Assembly (NCBI RefSeq): GCF_900105095.1
Contig: NZ_LT629743.1
Location: 2,108,001-2,172,000 of the forward strand
From: Erythrobacter sp. HL-111
GTDB taxonomy: Bacteria; Pseudomonadota; Alphaproteobacteria; Sphingomonadales; Sphingomonadaceae
Direction of reading: 5' to 3'
Length of the DNA stretch: 64,000 bases
Below, piece by piece: positions 35,102-43,395 of the stretch (its first letter is position 1; each line of letters begins with the position of its first letter). The position numbers were made by a program, and so were the translations under genes. The notes below the pieces were generated by a model that was not told the origin of the DNA, did no database searches, and was given only the letters and a program-made list of their open reading frames with translations.

Positions 35102-36004
35102 ATGGACGTATCGAAGCTGATGTTCCGCGACGGGCTGCTCGACGGCGAGCGGATCCTCGTCACCGGCGGCGGGACGGGTCTCGGCAAGGAAATGGCGGAA
35201 GGTTTCCTGAAACTGGGCGCGACGGTCTACATCTGCGGGCGGCGGCAGGGCAGGCTCGACGAATGCGCCGCCGAGCTGATGGAAAGGCACGGCGGGAAAG
35301 TGGTGGCCCACGCCTGCGACATCCGCGACGCCGACGCGATCCATGCCATGATCGACGCGATCTGGGAGGATGGCGGCGCGCTGACGGGCGTGGTCAACAA
35401 CGCGGCGGGCAATTTCATCAGCCGCACCGAGGATCTTTCGGTGAACGGCTTCAACGCGATCGCCGACATCGTCTTTCGCGGCACCTTCTACGTCACGCTC
35501 GACGTGGGCAAGCGCCTGATCGCGGAGAAGAAGAAGGCGAGCTTCCTTTCGATCCTCACCACCTGGGTGTGGTCGGGCAGCGCCTTCGTGGTGCCTTCCG
35601 CCATGTCCAAGACCGCGATCCACGCCATGACGCAGAGCCTCGCGACCGAATGGGGGCGCTACGGCCTGCGCTTCAACGCCATCGCCCCCGGCCTCTTCCC
35701 GACCAAGGGCATGAGCGCGCGGCTTTCCCCCGGCGGGCAGGGCGGCAATTCCAAGAACGACATGAACCCGATGGGCCGCGCGGGCGAGATGCACGAACTG
35801 GCCAACCTCGCCGTGTTCCTGATGGGGCCGGGCGCCGAATACGTGAACGGCCAGACCATCGCGATCGACGGGGCGGGCTACCAGGCCAATGGCGGCACCT
35901 TCTACCCGGCGCTCCACGCGCTGGGCGACGCCGAATGGGAACAGATGCGCAACCTGATCAAGGGCACGAACGAAAAGGACAGGGCCGAGCGCACGACCGG
36001 GTGA
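35102..36004 (+). CDS. 2,4-dienoyl-CoA reductase-like SDR with Trp at the catalytic Tyr position
   Basis: The 300-residue SDR resembles mitochondrial DECR: LVTGGGTGLGKEMAEG, VVNNAAGNFISRTEDLS, VTLDVGKRLI and FVVPSAMSKTAIHAM. With human DECR1 numbering, Asn148, Ser210 and Lys214 are kept (Asn104, Ser166, Lys170), but Tyr199 is Trp155. There is no YxxxK. DECRs reduce 2,4-dienoyl-CoA with NADPH during oxidation of unsaturated chains. Either the proton donor differs, or the enzyme has another role in this operon, which it closes. Confidence 0.86.
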   Translation: MDVSKLMFRDGLLDGERILVTGGGTGLGKEMAEGFLKLGATVYICGRRQGRLDECAAELMERHGGKVVAHACDIRDADAIHAMIDAIWEDGGALTGVVNNAAGNFISRTEDLSVNGFNAIADIVFRGTFYVTLDVGKRLIAEKKKASFLSILTTWVWSGSAFVVPSAMSKTAIHAMTQSLATEWGRYGLRFNAIAPGLFPTKGMSARLSPGGQGGNSKNDMNPMGRAGEMHELANLAVFLMGPGAEYVNGQTIAIDGAGYQANGGTFYPALHALGDAEWEQMRNLIKGTNEKDRAERTTG

Positions 36005-36007
36005 CGC

Positions 36008-36028
36008 GCGCCCGGCCGGTCCGGGCGC
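36008..36028. terminator. Hairpin between the catabolic operon and the convergent peptidase gene
   Basis: A perfect 8-bp stem GCGCCCGG/CCGGGCGC with a 5-base loop exactly fills the space between two convergent stop codons. No T-run follows on either strand. Likely bidirectional terminator. Confidence 0.5.
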
Positions 36029-36031
36029 AAC

Positions 36032-38671
36032 TCACCGCACGCGCGAGGGCGCGACCAGCACCGCGTTGGCGATCAGCAGGTCGAGCCCGTCGAGATAGGC
36101 CCGCGTCGAGGGATCCTGCGCGAAACCGATCGCCAGGCCATCGCCCGTTTCCTGCGCGACGAGATAGGGCTTGAACGCCAGCTGCCGGCGGTTCTCCTCC
36201 CACACGTAACCGCTCGCGACGAGGCTGTCGGCAGGCGCGTAGTGCAGCACGTTGGTCCCCGTGCCGCGATCGAGCGGGGTGTAGATGAGCGACCCGCTCG
36301 CCAGCACGACGGCGCCCTCGTCATGGCCGGCGGACAGGAAATGCTCGGGGTCGGGAACGGTGTTGACGAGCGCGCCGGGCAGCGTGTCGGGCAGCGCCAG
36401 CTGGTCGCGGATCGCCTCGCGGTAGTCCTCCTCGCTGGCGATTTCGCGCCCTTCGACGAGGCCGCCCTCGTCCTCCCCGTCCGCTTGCGCGGCATCGGGA
36501 TCGCGCCCGAGCGCCGCCTCGCGCTCGAGCGCGAGCAGGGGCCGGTCGCCCTCGCTGAACGCGGCGAGGCTGTCGCCCACCGCGACCAGCACTCCGCCGC
36601 GCGTCACGAAGGAGCGGATCGTCGCCAGTCCGCGCCGGCCGAGCCGGCCGGCGGGATCGCCGTCGGGCACGATCAGCACGTCGTAATCGGCAAGGTCGGC
36701 GCCCGCGAAGCGATCGGTGCGGATGGGCACGACCGGCAGGCCGAGGCGGCGTTCGAGGACATAGCGCATCGCCCCCGCGCTCAGCTGCGAGATGCCCTCG
36801 TCCCAGGCCATCGCGACCCGGGGCAGGGTCAGCCGGGCGAAGCTTTCGGACCCCAGATTCGGCCCCTCCTCGACCCAGCTCGATTCGAGCGCGACCGTGT
36901 GCGCGCCGACTTCGCGGGCGAGTTCGGAGAGGCGCTCCATCTTCGCCGGATCGTTCGCCAGGGCCGGGAACACCACCGTGCCGCGCGGGTATTCGCGCCC
37001 GTCCTTGGTGAAGGCCTCGTCGGTGACGCGCGCCTCCAGCCCGGCGCGCAGGGCGAGCGTGACGAGCCGGGCCTGCCCGCTGTCGGTCCACGGCACGGCC
37101 ACGGCGAAGCGGCCCGACCCTTCCGCGAGCGGCGCGATCGGCGCGTCGGGGGCGAGCGGATCGCCCGCGGCCGCGCCGCACAGCGCGACATCGACGCCCG
37201 ACATCAGGCCGACCGACCAGGCGGTGACATCGTAGAGTTCGTGCGGCAGGTCCTGCGCGCGGCGGCGTTCCTGCTGGGCGAGGAAGCTTTCGGGCAGCGG
37301 GGTGTCGCGGTCGAGCAGGCTCTTCGCCAGCCGCGCGGCGGGCTGGGCCTGCGGGACCGCGAGATAGCCCGCGCGATAGGTCCGGCCGCAGGCGCTCGCC
37401 GGACCTTCGCGCCGCAGCACCGTGATGCCCTGCGCGGCGAGCCTGCGGCCGAGCGCCTCGGCGTTCCAGCGCCGCTCTCCGAGATCGATCACATAGGCGC
37501 CCCGCCCCGCCGCGCCTTCGGCATTGGCGGCACGATAGCGCGCGAAATCGGCGAGGAAGCGGTCCGCGTTCTCCGCCACCGCCTCGGCGGTCGAAAGGCT
37601 GGCGACGAAATGGTTGCGGACCCCGTCGGCATAGGTGAGTTCGGTCCCGTCGCGCCGCTCGAACACGAGCCCGCGCGCCGATCCCTGTTCGTAGGTCGAA
37701 CCGATCGCGCCCTGGTGCGTGTTCCAGGTGTCGCCGTAGCCGGGATAGAACAGGTCATAGACCTCGCGCGTGAAGAAAGGTTCGCCCATGGCATCGAAAT
37801 GGCGCGCGTTGTTGCGTCCGATGATGTCGTAGGCGCGCTGCTGGGCGGCGGTGATGTTGGGGTTCACCGGCTCCGCCGCCGGGCTGAAGAAATAGGTTTC
37901 GTCCCCGCCCATCTCGTGCAGATCCACCACCACGACCGGGTTCCATTCGCGGATCGCCGCGACCTTGCCGCGCGTTTCGGGCTGGGACAGCGTGAACCAG
38001 TCGCGGTTGAGGTCGAACATGTAGTGGTTGACCCGCCCGCTCGGCCAGGGTTCGTCATGCTCGGCCGCCTGGCGGTCGGCCGCCGGTTCGATCCCGCGCG
38101 AGGCACGGAAGCGATTGACGAAGCGCGCCCGCCCGTCCGGGTTCTGCAGCGGATCGATCACGAGCACGGTTTCGGAAAGGATCGCCTGCGCGCGCGGGTC
38201 GTCCTCGGCGGCGAGCAGGTGATAGGCCGTCATCAGCGCGGCATCGGTCGAGGAAACCTCGTTGCCGTGGACGCTGTAGGCGAGCCAGGTCACCGGAATC
38301 GCCGCCCCGTTGCCGGGCCGGCCAGCGGCGATGGTGGCGAGGTCGGCGCGGATCGCGTCGAGGCGCGCCATGTTCGAAGGCGCGGTGAGCACCGCGTAGA
38401 CCAGCGGGCGGCCTTCCCAGCTGCGCGCGTATTCGACAAGCCGGATCCGGTCGGGCGCGGCCTCGGCCAGCGCCTCGAGATAGGCCATCGCCTCGTCGGG
38501 AGAGGTGATCCGTTCGCCCGGCGCATGGCCGACGGTGTCGTTCAGGGTCGGGACCGCGGGGTCGAATTCGCCCTCGAGAAAGGATTGCGCCCGCGCCGGT
38601 TCGGCCATCGGCTGGCCCAGCGCCAGCAGGGCCAGAGCCAATGCGCCCAATGCGGTTCTTGTCCCGGTCAT
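36032..38671 (-). CDS. Secreted M14-family zinc carboxypeptidase-like protein
   Basis: The 879-residue protein has a signal peptide (TALGALALALLALGQPMAEPARA), an M14 catalytic domain with zinc ligands in YSVHGNEVSSTDAA (HxxE) and VVVVDLHEMGGDET, and a long C-terminal part with a glutamine-amidotransferase-like segment (YDVLIVPDGDPAGRLG). The architecture matches the large periplasmic M14 proteins common in Sphingomonadales, which are thought to trim peptides. ATG 38671 has GGGGGA seven bases upstream. It is convergent with the catabolic operon and not obviously linked to it. Confidence 0.87.
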   Translation of the reverse strand: MTGTRTALGALALALLALGQPMAEPARAQSFLEGEFDPAVPTLNDTVGHAPGERITSPDEAMAYLEALAEAAPDRIRLVEYARSWEGRPLVYAVLTAPSNMARLDAIRADLATIAAGRPGNGAAIPVTWLAYSVHGNEVSSTDAALMTAYHLLAAEDDPRAQAILSETVLVIDPLQNPDGRARFVNRFRASRGIEPAADRQAAEHDEPWPSGRVNHYMFDLNRDWFTLSQPETRGKVAAIREWNPVVVVDLHEMGGDETYFFSPAAEPVNPNITAAQQRAYDIIGRNNARHFDAMGEPFFTREVYDLFYPGYGDTWNTHQGAIGSTYEQGSARGLVFERRDGTELTYADGVRNHFVASLSTAEAVAENADRFLADFARYRAANAEGAAGRGAYVIDLGERRWNAEALGRRLAAQGITVLRREGPASACGRTYRAGYLAVPQAQPAARLAKSLLDRDTPLPESFLAQQERRRAQDLPHELYDVTAWSVGLMSGVDVALCGAAAGDPLAPDAPIAPLAEGSGRFAVAVPWTDSGQARLVTLALRAGLEARVTDEAFTKDGREYPRGTVVFPALANDPAKMERLSELAREVGAHTVALESSWVEEGPNLGSESFARLTLPRVAMAWDEGISQLSAGAMRYVLERRLGLPVVPIRTDRFAGADLADYDVLIVPDGDPAGRLGRRGLATIRSFVTRGGVLVAVGDSLAAFSEGDRPLLALEREAALGRDPDAAQADGEDEGGLVEGREIASEEDYREAIRDQLALPDTLPGALVNTVPDPEHFLSAGHDEGAVVLASGSLIYTPLDRGTGTNVLHYAPADSLVASGYVWEENRRQLAFKPYLVAQETGDGLAIGFAQDPSTRAYLDGLDLLIANAVLVAPSRVR

Positions 38672-38815
38672 GTTCGTCCCCCGTGTCCTGTCGCAACCCG
38701 TGCGCCGGCGGGAAGCCGGGGCACGGCAGGCGGGATGAATGGCGGCTTCGCGCGCATCTGCCAATCCCCCTCGCCGCTTATCCTCGGCCAAGATGACAAG
38801 AAACCGGGCGCGGGT

Positions 38816-38863
38816 GGCTGGCACGGGGGCTTGCACGGGGGCTGGCACGGGGGCTTGCACGGG
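38816..38863. repeat. Four tandem 12-base repeats GGCT(G/T)GCACGGG
   Basis: Four exact 12-base units in alternating form (G, T, G, T at position 5), in the 207-base space between the PepSY gene stop and the peptidase start. The multiple of three keeps reading frames open through it on both strands, giving Pro-Val/Ala-Pro or Gly-Trp-His-Gly repeats, but no gene is supported there. Slippage-prone. Confidence 0.85.
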
Positions 38864-38878
38864 AGGCGCGGCAACGCC

Positions 38879-40552
38879 TCATTCCGCCGGCTGCCCGGCC
38901 CCCGGATGCGGCTGTCCCCGCCCCGCCTTCGGCCGGCGCCCGGCCCGCCTGCGATTGGCGAAGTCCATCCTGAGGCCGAGCAGCGCCATCAGCACGATCA
39001 GCGCGATGACGCAGGCGGCGACCGCCGCGTTCAGGCCGAGCCGCCCGATCGGGAACAGGAAGTTCCACTTGTGGATCATGCTGAAGACGAGGCGTTCGGG
39101 CTTCTCCCGGTCGGCGACGCGGTCGACCAGCACGCCCGCTCCGGTATCGACGAACAGCGTCGCGTTCAACGGCTCGCCATAGTCGACCCGCCAGACCGGC
39201 AGGCGCTTGTTGCGGAAATCGTATTCGTGGCTGAACCGGGTCACGAGCTCCATGCCCTTCACGGCCTCGTCCGGTGCGCCGGAAAAGCGCCGCGCGACGG
39301 CCAGCGCGATGTCGCGGTCGCCCTGATCGACCACCTCGCCGCTCGCCGCGTCGAGATAGAGCGCCGGGCCGTCGGGCTTGATCCCGGTGAAGCGCGCCTC
39401 CCGGATTTCGGCCTTTGTGGCGGGCATTGAGGACTGCGTGGCGGTCTGCGGGGCGGTCTCGGGCTCGCTCGCCATCATGCCCGCGTGGTCGTGGCCTGTC
39501 ATGCCGCCCGCTTTCTCGCCGCCATGATCGTGTCCGCCGCCGCCGATCGAGCCGGGAGCGGGCTTCAGCCCGATGCGGTAGAGCGGCGCGCCCGACCCGC
39601 CCTCGACCAGCGCGACCGAGGCGATGGCGCGGCCCTGCGAAAGCGCGGCCCAGTCGCGTTCGACCGGCCAGGCGCCGCTCGCGACATCGAGCGGCTCGCC
39701 CATGCGCAGCTGCGTGCCCGGCGGGACCAGCGCCGACTGGACGAGGTGGTAGATGCCGCTGGCGGAGAACATGACGAGCGGCAGCGCGAGGACATGGCCC
39801 GCCATCCGGTGCCAGCCCTTCGCGCCGGGCGCGCGCTTCCTGCGCCGCACCGTCACCAGCATGACGATCCCGGTGAGCGCCAGCGCCAGCAGGCTCGCGA
39901 CCATCAGGCCGATGACGAGGACCCGCAGCCAGTCCATGCCCGGTGGCACCCATTCCCACGTGTGCAGCATCCGGAAGGCGGTCTGGAGCGCCTCCTTGGT
40001 GCGATCATTGACCGCGGCAAGGCTGGAGGTTTCGGTGTGGACATAGGCGGTGAGGCGATCCTCGCCCGCGAATTCGATCTTCCACACCGGCAGCAGCCGG
40101 TTGACCCACGGATAGTCCGCGTCGAATTCGGTCTGGAGGCTGGCGGAGACGATCTCCCTTTCGGTCGCAAGGAAGTGGCGGGCGATGAACTCCGCCTGCC
40201 GCCGGTCGCCGTCCGCGATTTCGCGCCCGTCCGCAGGCGCGAAATAGCGTCGCTCGGCGAGCGGGTCCCCGGTCACCTGCCACAGCGCAGAGCCATCGGG
40301 CGACGGAACGGTCTTGACCGCGACCGCCTGCGCGATGCCGTTCGCCGCGAGCGTCTGCGAAATCGGACGCGCCCCGGCCAGCGCGACTTCGGCGGCGGGC
40401 GGCATGAACTGCGCCTGCTGCGGACCGAACAGCACCATGGCGACATGGGCGAGGCCCGACAGGCCCCACACCAAGAGACTGATGCCGCCCGCCAGCGCAA
40501 GCCAGCGGTGCTTCGAATTGGACCAGCGGGCGGACCTGTTCTTCAGCGACAT
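38879..40552 (-). CDS. PepSY-domain inner-membrane protein with His-rich linker
   Basis: The 557-residue protein has about four membrane helices (one near residue 20, a pair near 200-270, one near 520) and two extracytoplasmic PepSY regions. A central stretch GGGGHDHGGEK followed by GHDHAGMM is rich in His, Met and Asp, suggesting metal binding. PepSY-associated membrane proteins are usually iron- or copper-responsive partners of TonB receptors and may reduce the imported metal complex. It begins 15 bases after the receptor gene stop, on the same strand. Confidence 0.88.
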   Translation of the reverse strand: MSLKNRSARWSNSKHRWLALAGGISLLVWGLSGLAHVAMVLFGPQQAQFMPPAAEVALAGARPISQTLAANGIAQAVAVKTVPSPDGSALWQVTGDPLAERRYFAPADGREIADGDRRQAEFIARHFLATEREIVSASLQTEFDADYPWVNRLLPVWKIEFAGEDRLTAYVHTETSSLAAVNDRTKEALQTAFRMLHTWEWVPPGMDWLRVLVIGLMVASLLALALTGIVMLVTVRRRKRAPGAKGWHRMAGHVLALPLVMFSASGIYHLVQSALVPPGTQLRMGEPLDVASGAWPVERDWAALSQGRAIASVALVEGGSGAPLYRIGLKPAPGSIGGGGHDHGGEKAGGMTGHDHAGMMASEPETAPQTATQSSMPATKAEIREARFTGIKPDGPALYLDAASGEVVDQGDRDIALAVARRFSGAPDEAVKGMELVTRFSHEYDFRNKRLPVWRVDYGEPLNATLFVDTGAGVLVDRVADREKPERLVFSMIHKWNFLFPIGRLGLNAAVAACVIALIVLMALLGLRMDFANRRRAGRRPKAGRGQPHPGAGQPAE

Positions 40553-40566
40553 GATGCAGGCTCCTT

Positions 40567-42696
40567 TCAGAATCGCGCCCGGATGCCGCCGAAGAAGGCG
40601 CGGCCCTGGCCTGGAGTGTAGATGGCGGAAGGGGTGGCGGACTGGTCGGCCACGGTGGCGAGGTTCGAGATGAACACGCGATCGAACAGGTTCTCGACCG
40701 AGCCGAACAGGATGAAGTCGTCCAGCACGGTGACGCCGGCGGTCAGCTGCACCGTCTCGTATCCCGGCGCCCTTTCGGTGTTGGCATAGTCCGCCCACGG
40801 CCCTTCGGGGATGAAGCGCAAGGTGGCCGAGAGATACCAGTCGTCGACCTGGTCGAAGCGCGTCTCGGCGATCAGCACATGGCGCGGCACGCCCGCCAGC
40901 CGGTTGTCGCCGTAGATCGCGTCATCGTCGAAGGCGAAATCGTTGAAGGTGTAGGCAGCCGAGAGGCGCAGCGACTGCCCGCGGGCCGCGAGCACGTCCT
41001 TCGCCGGGCGCAGGTCGACGCCCGCCTCGATCCCCTGGTGGATCGTCCGGTCGCCGTTGCCGGTGACGGTGACGAGCCCGCGCGCGCCGGGCACGGCGAA
41101 GTCGAGGAACTCGTTCTCGAGCTCCGCCCGGTAGGCCGCGATGTCCCACGAGAACACGCCCTTCGCCCCGCGCGTCCCGATCTCGAACACGGTGGCGCGC
41201 TGTTCGTCCAGCGGGGCGAAGGGGAAGGCGCCGCCCGAGGTGAGGTCGGCAAGGCTCGGCGGCTCGAAGCTGCGATTGACGTTGCCGAAGACCTGGATGT
41301 CCTGCGCCACGTCGAACAGCACGCCGACGCACGGGTTGAACTGGTCGTATTCGCCGCGCCCGGCAACGGCATCGAGGATAACCTCCACGTCCCGCACCGC
41401 GCGCGCATACTGGCCCCCCGCGATGACGGTGACCCGGTCCGTCAGGCCGAGGTCGAGCTGGCCGTAGGTCATCAGCATCGAGGAATCCTGGTCCGAACGA
41501 GAGGTCAGCGCCCCGCGCTCGCCCGACAGGTTCTCGAACACCTGCGCATCATTGCTCCCGAAGGCGTAGATCGCGCCGACCTGCCAGCGGCTCTGCGGGG
41601 CGAGGAAGGGGAGGTCGCCCGAGAGGCGCACCGAACCGCCGACCTCGTCCTCGCCCTGCACGATGATCCCGGCAAAGCGGGTGATCGCATGGTCGAGACT
41701 GCGGCGCGAATACCACGCGCCGATTTCGAGCTCCGCCCCGCCCATGTCGATCGCGGTCAGGTTCGAGACGCGGATCACGCCCAGATTGCGGTCCCAGTCG
41801 TCCGCAACCGGACCGGGATCGAGCACCGTGACCGGCCCGCCCGGAAAGAACGGGCCGATCGTCACCGTCCGCCCCGCCGCGCGCGGATTGGCGAGCGCAT
41901 CCTCCAGCGTGAGCGTTCCCGCCAGCTCGAAATTGTCCGTCAGGGCGGTGACGTAGAACCGCGTCTCGATGTTGTCGGCGACCCGCCAGCCGAAATTGCC
42001 GTGGCCGTAGAGGCTCCGGACCTCGCTCTGCTCGCGGTATCCCTCGCTGGTAAGCCCGGTGACGCCGATCCAGTGATCGGTGTTCTCGCCCGCGCCGGCA
42101 AGGGACGCGTTGGCGCGGAACGTCTCGAAACTGCCGCCCTCGGCGCGCAGGGCGACGGGGGAGCGCGCGGTGCGGCCCGTCGGGCTCACCACGTTGACGG
42201 CGCCGCCCAGCTGGGTCGCGCCGTAACGCAGCCCGTTCGCGCCCTTGAACACCTCGATGTAGCGGATCGTGAGCGGGTCGATCTCCTGGAACTCGGTGTT
42301 GCCCGCCGACCGGCTGATCGGGACGCCGTCGCGCAGCACCATCAGCCCGCGCCGCTCGAAGGAGGAATTGAGGCCCGACCCGCGGATCGAGATGCGGCTT
42401 TCGCGCTGGGCGCTGGTGTCGGAGAAGACGCCGGGCGTGAGCTCGAGCGTGTCGCCGATCGACTGGGCGAAGATGTCGGCGAAGCCCTCGTCCTCGACGA
42501 CGCCGATCGCGCCGGGGATGCGTTCGAGTTCCTCGCGCGCCTCCTCGACCGAAGGCGAGGTGGGCGAACCGGCGGCGGCGGCGGTGACGATGATCTCGTC
42601 CTGGCGCTGGCCGATGCCCTGCGCGTGGAGGAGGCAGGCGGGCGAGGACAGGAGCGTGATCGCGAACAGCGGCCGCGCGAAATCGGAAAGGTGCAT
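40567..42696 (-). CDS. TonB-dependent metal/siderophore receptor
   Basis: The 709-residue receptor has a signal peptide (LFAITLLSSPACLLHAQ), a TonB-box-like DEIIVTA, a FecA-like plug (RESRISIRGSGLNSSFERRG; IEVFKGANGLRYGATQLGGAVN) and a barrel ending FFGGIRARF. The plug fits ferric-citrate or copper receptor subfamilies. The frame is open 20 codons further upstream; ATG 42696 starts just before the signal peptide. It sits between the DUF2946-like gene and the PepSY gene, forming a three-gene uptake set. Confidence 0.9.
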   Translation of the reverse strand: MHLSDFARPLFAITLLSSPACLLHAQGIGQRQDEIIVTAAAAGSPTSPSVEEAREELERIPGAIGVVEDEGFADIFAQSIGDTLELTPGVFSDTSAQRESRISIRGSGLNSSFERRGLMVLRDGVPISRSAGNTEFQEIDPLTIRYIEVFKGANGLRYGATQLGGAVNVVSPTGRTARSPVALRAEGGSFETFRANASLAGAGENTDHWIGVTGLTSEGYREQSEVRSLYGHGNFGWRVADNIETRFYVTALTDNFELAGTLTLEDALANPRAAGRTVTIGPFFPGGPVTVLDPGPVADDWDRNLGVIRVSNLTAIDMGGAELEIGAWYSRRSLDHAITRFAGIIVQGEDEVGGSVRLSGDLPFLAPQSRWQVGAIYAFGSNDAQVFENLSGERGALTSRSDQDSSMLMTYGQLDLGLTDRVTVIAGGQYARAVRDVEVILDAVAGRGEYDQFNPCVGVLFDVAQDIQVFGNVNRSFEPPSLADLTSGGAFPFAPLDEQRATVFEIGTRGAKGVFSWDIAAYRAELENEFLDFAVPGARGLVTVTGNGDRTIHQGIEAGVDLRPAKDVLAARGQSLRLSAAYTFNDFAFDDDAIYGDNRLAGVPRHVLIAETRFDQVDDWYLSATLRFIPEGPWADYANTERAPGYETVQLTAGVTVLDDFILFGSVENLFDRVFISNLATVADQSATPSAIYTPGQGRAFFGGIRARF

Positions 42697-42727
42697 GTGC
42701 AGGATATCCCGGAGGCAGCGCCTTCGG

Positions 42728-42777
42728 CCTGCCGGAAGGCAGGACGGGCGGCGCAAACTCCGCCGCGCAGGGCGGAG
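42728..42777 (-). promoter_or_regulatory. Two consecutive hairpins in the leader of the TonB receptor gene
   Basis: CTCCGCC/GGCGGAG (7 bp, 6-base loop, 42758-42777) and CCTGCC/GGCAGG (6 bp, 4-base loop, 42728-42743) lie between the DUF2946-like stop and the receptor start on the minus strand. They could set differential expression or be attenuator-like. No known riboswitch class was recognised. Confidence 0.3.
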
Positions 42778-42829
42778 CAGGACGGAGCCCGCTACGCCCT
42801 GTCGTCAGGCGTGCGGGCGGCTCGCAGTC

Positions 42830-43303
42830 TCATGCCGTGGGGGAAGGGGGTCCGGTGGAGGGAGGCGGCGGCGCGGCGAGGCCGCGACCGGGCTGGACCG
42901 CGCGAAAGGCGGGGACCGGCGCTGCGACCTGCGGCGCGGATGCGACAAGGGCCGGCGCATCGGGCGGCAGGACGGGTGCGCCCACCGCGGCGAAATCGCA
43001 CTGCGCCTGCGCAGCGCCATGCGTCGCATCCCCGTCCTCGGCGCCACCGTCGCCGTGACCTGTCGCCGAATGGTCCATGCCGCCGTGGTGCGCGCGATGG
43101 GCATCATGCGCTCCCGCGGCGTGCCCGGCCAGCGCGGCGAGTTCGGGCGAGGTCGCCGGGCAGGGAACGAGCAGCGCGGGTTCGCCCGCCCCTTCATGCG
43201 CCGAAGCGACCATCCAGCCATGCGGGATCATCCACTGCACGCACGCCGCGAATGCGGCGAGCAGCAGCAGGACACGCGCAGGACGGGGGACGGCAAGACG
43301 CAT
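42830..43303 (-). CDS. DUF2946-like His-rich small exported protein
   Basis: The 157-residue protein has an N-terminal membrane or signal segment (VLLLLAAFAACVQWMIPHGWM), a His/Asp/Gly-rich middle (GAHDAHRAHHGGMDHSATGH) between two Cys residues (VPCPA and AQCDFAA), and a Pro/Ala-rich tail. This pattern matches DUF2946 proteins often encoded next to copper-related TonB receptors. Metal binding is inferred from composition. First gene of the receptor/PepSY set. Confidence 0.72.
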   Translation of the reverse strand: MRLAVPRPARVLLLLAAFAACVQWMIPHGWMVASAHEGAGEPALLVPCPATSPELAALAGHAAGAHDAHRAHHGGMDHSATGHGDGGAEDGDATHGAAQAQCDFAAVGAPVLPPDAPALVASAPQVAAPVPAFRAVQPGRGLAAPPPPSTGPPSPTA

Positions 43304-43395
43304 GGTAAAGCGGGTCTTTCTCCGTTGGCCGGCTTGCGGGATAGCGCGCGCGGGCCGGTGTTACAACATCACATTCGGCCCCCGGTTCCGCGCGA

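Noticed and set aside
17108..36004. Genomic island acquired by transfer
   Set aside because: No integrase, tRNA attachment site or IS element flanks it, and base composition looks like the rest of the window, so recent transfer is not supported.
38680..38860. N-terminal extension of the M14 peptidase encoded by the tandem repeat
   Set aside because: The signal peptide begins at the ATG 38671 with a good ribosome-binding site; the upstream part is repeat-encoded Pro/Val/Ala with no signal.
38816..38863. CRISPR-like array
   Set aside because: Units are only 12 bases, directly joined without spacers, and no cas genes exist in the window.
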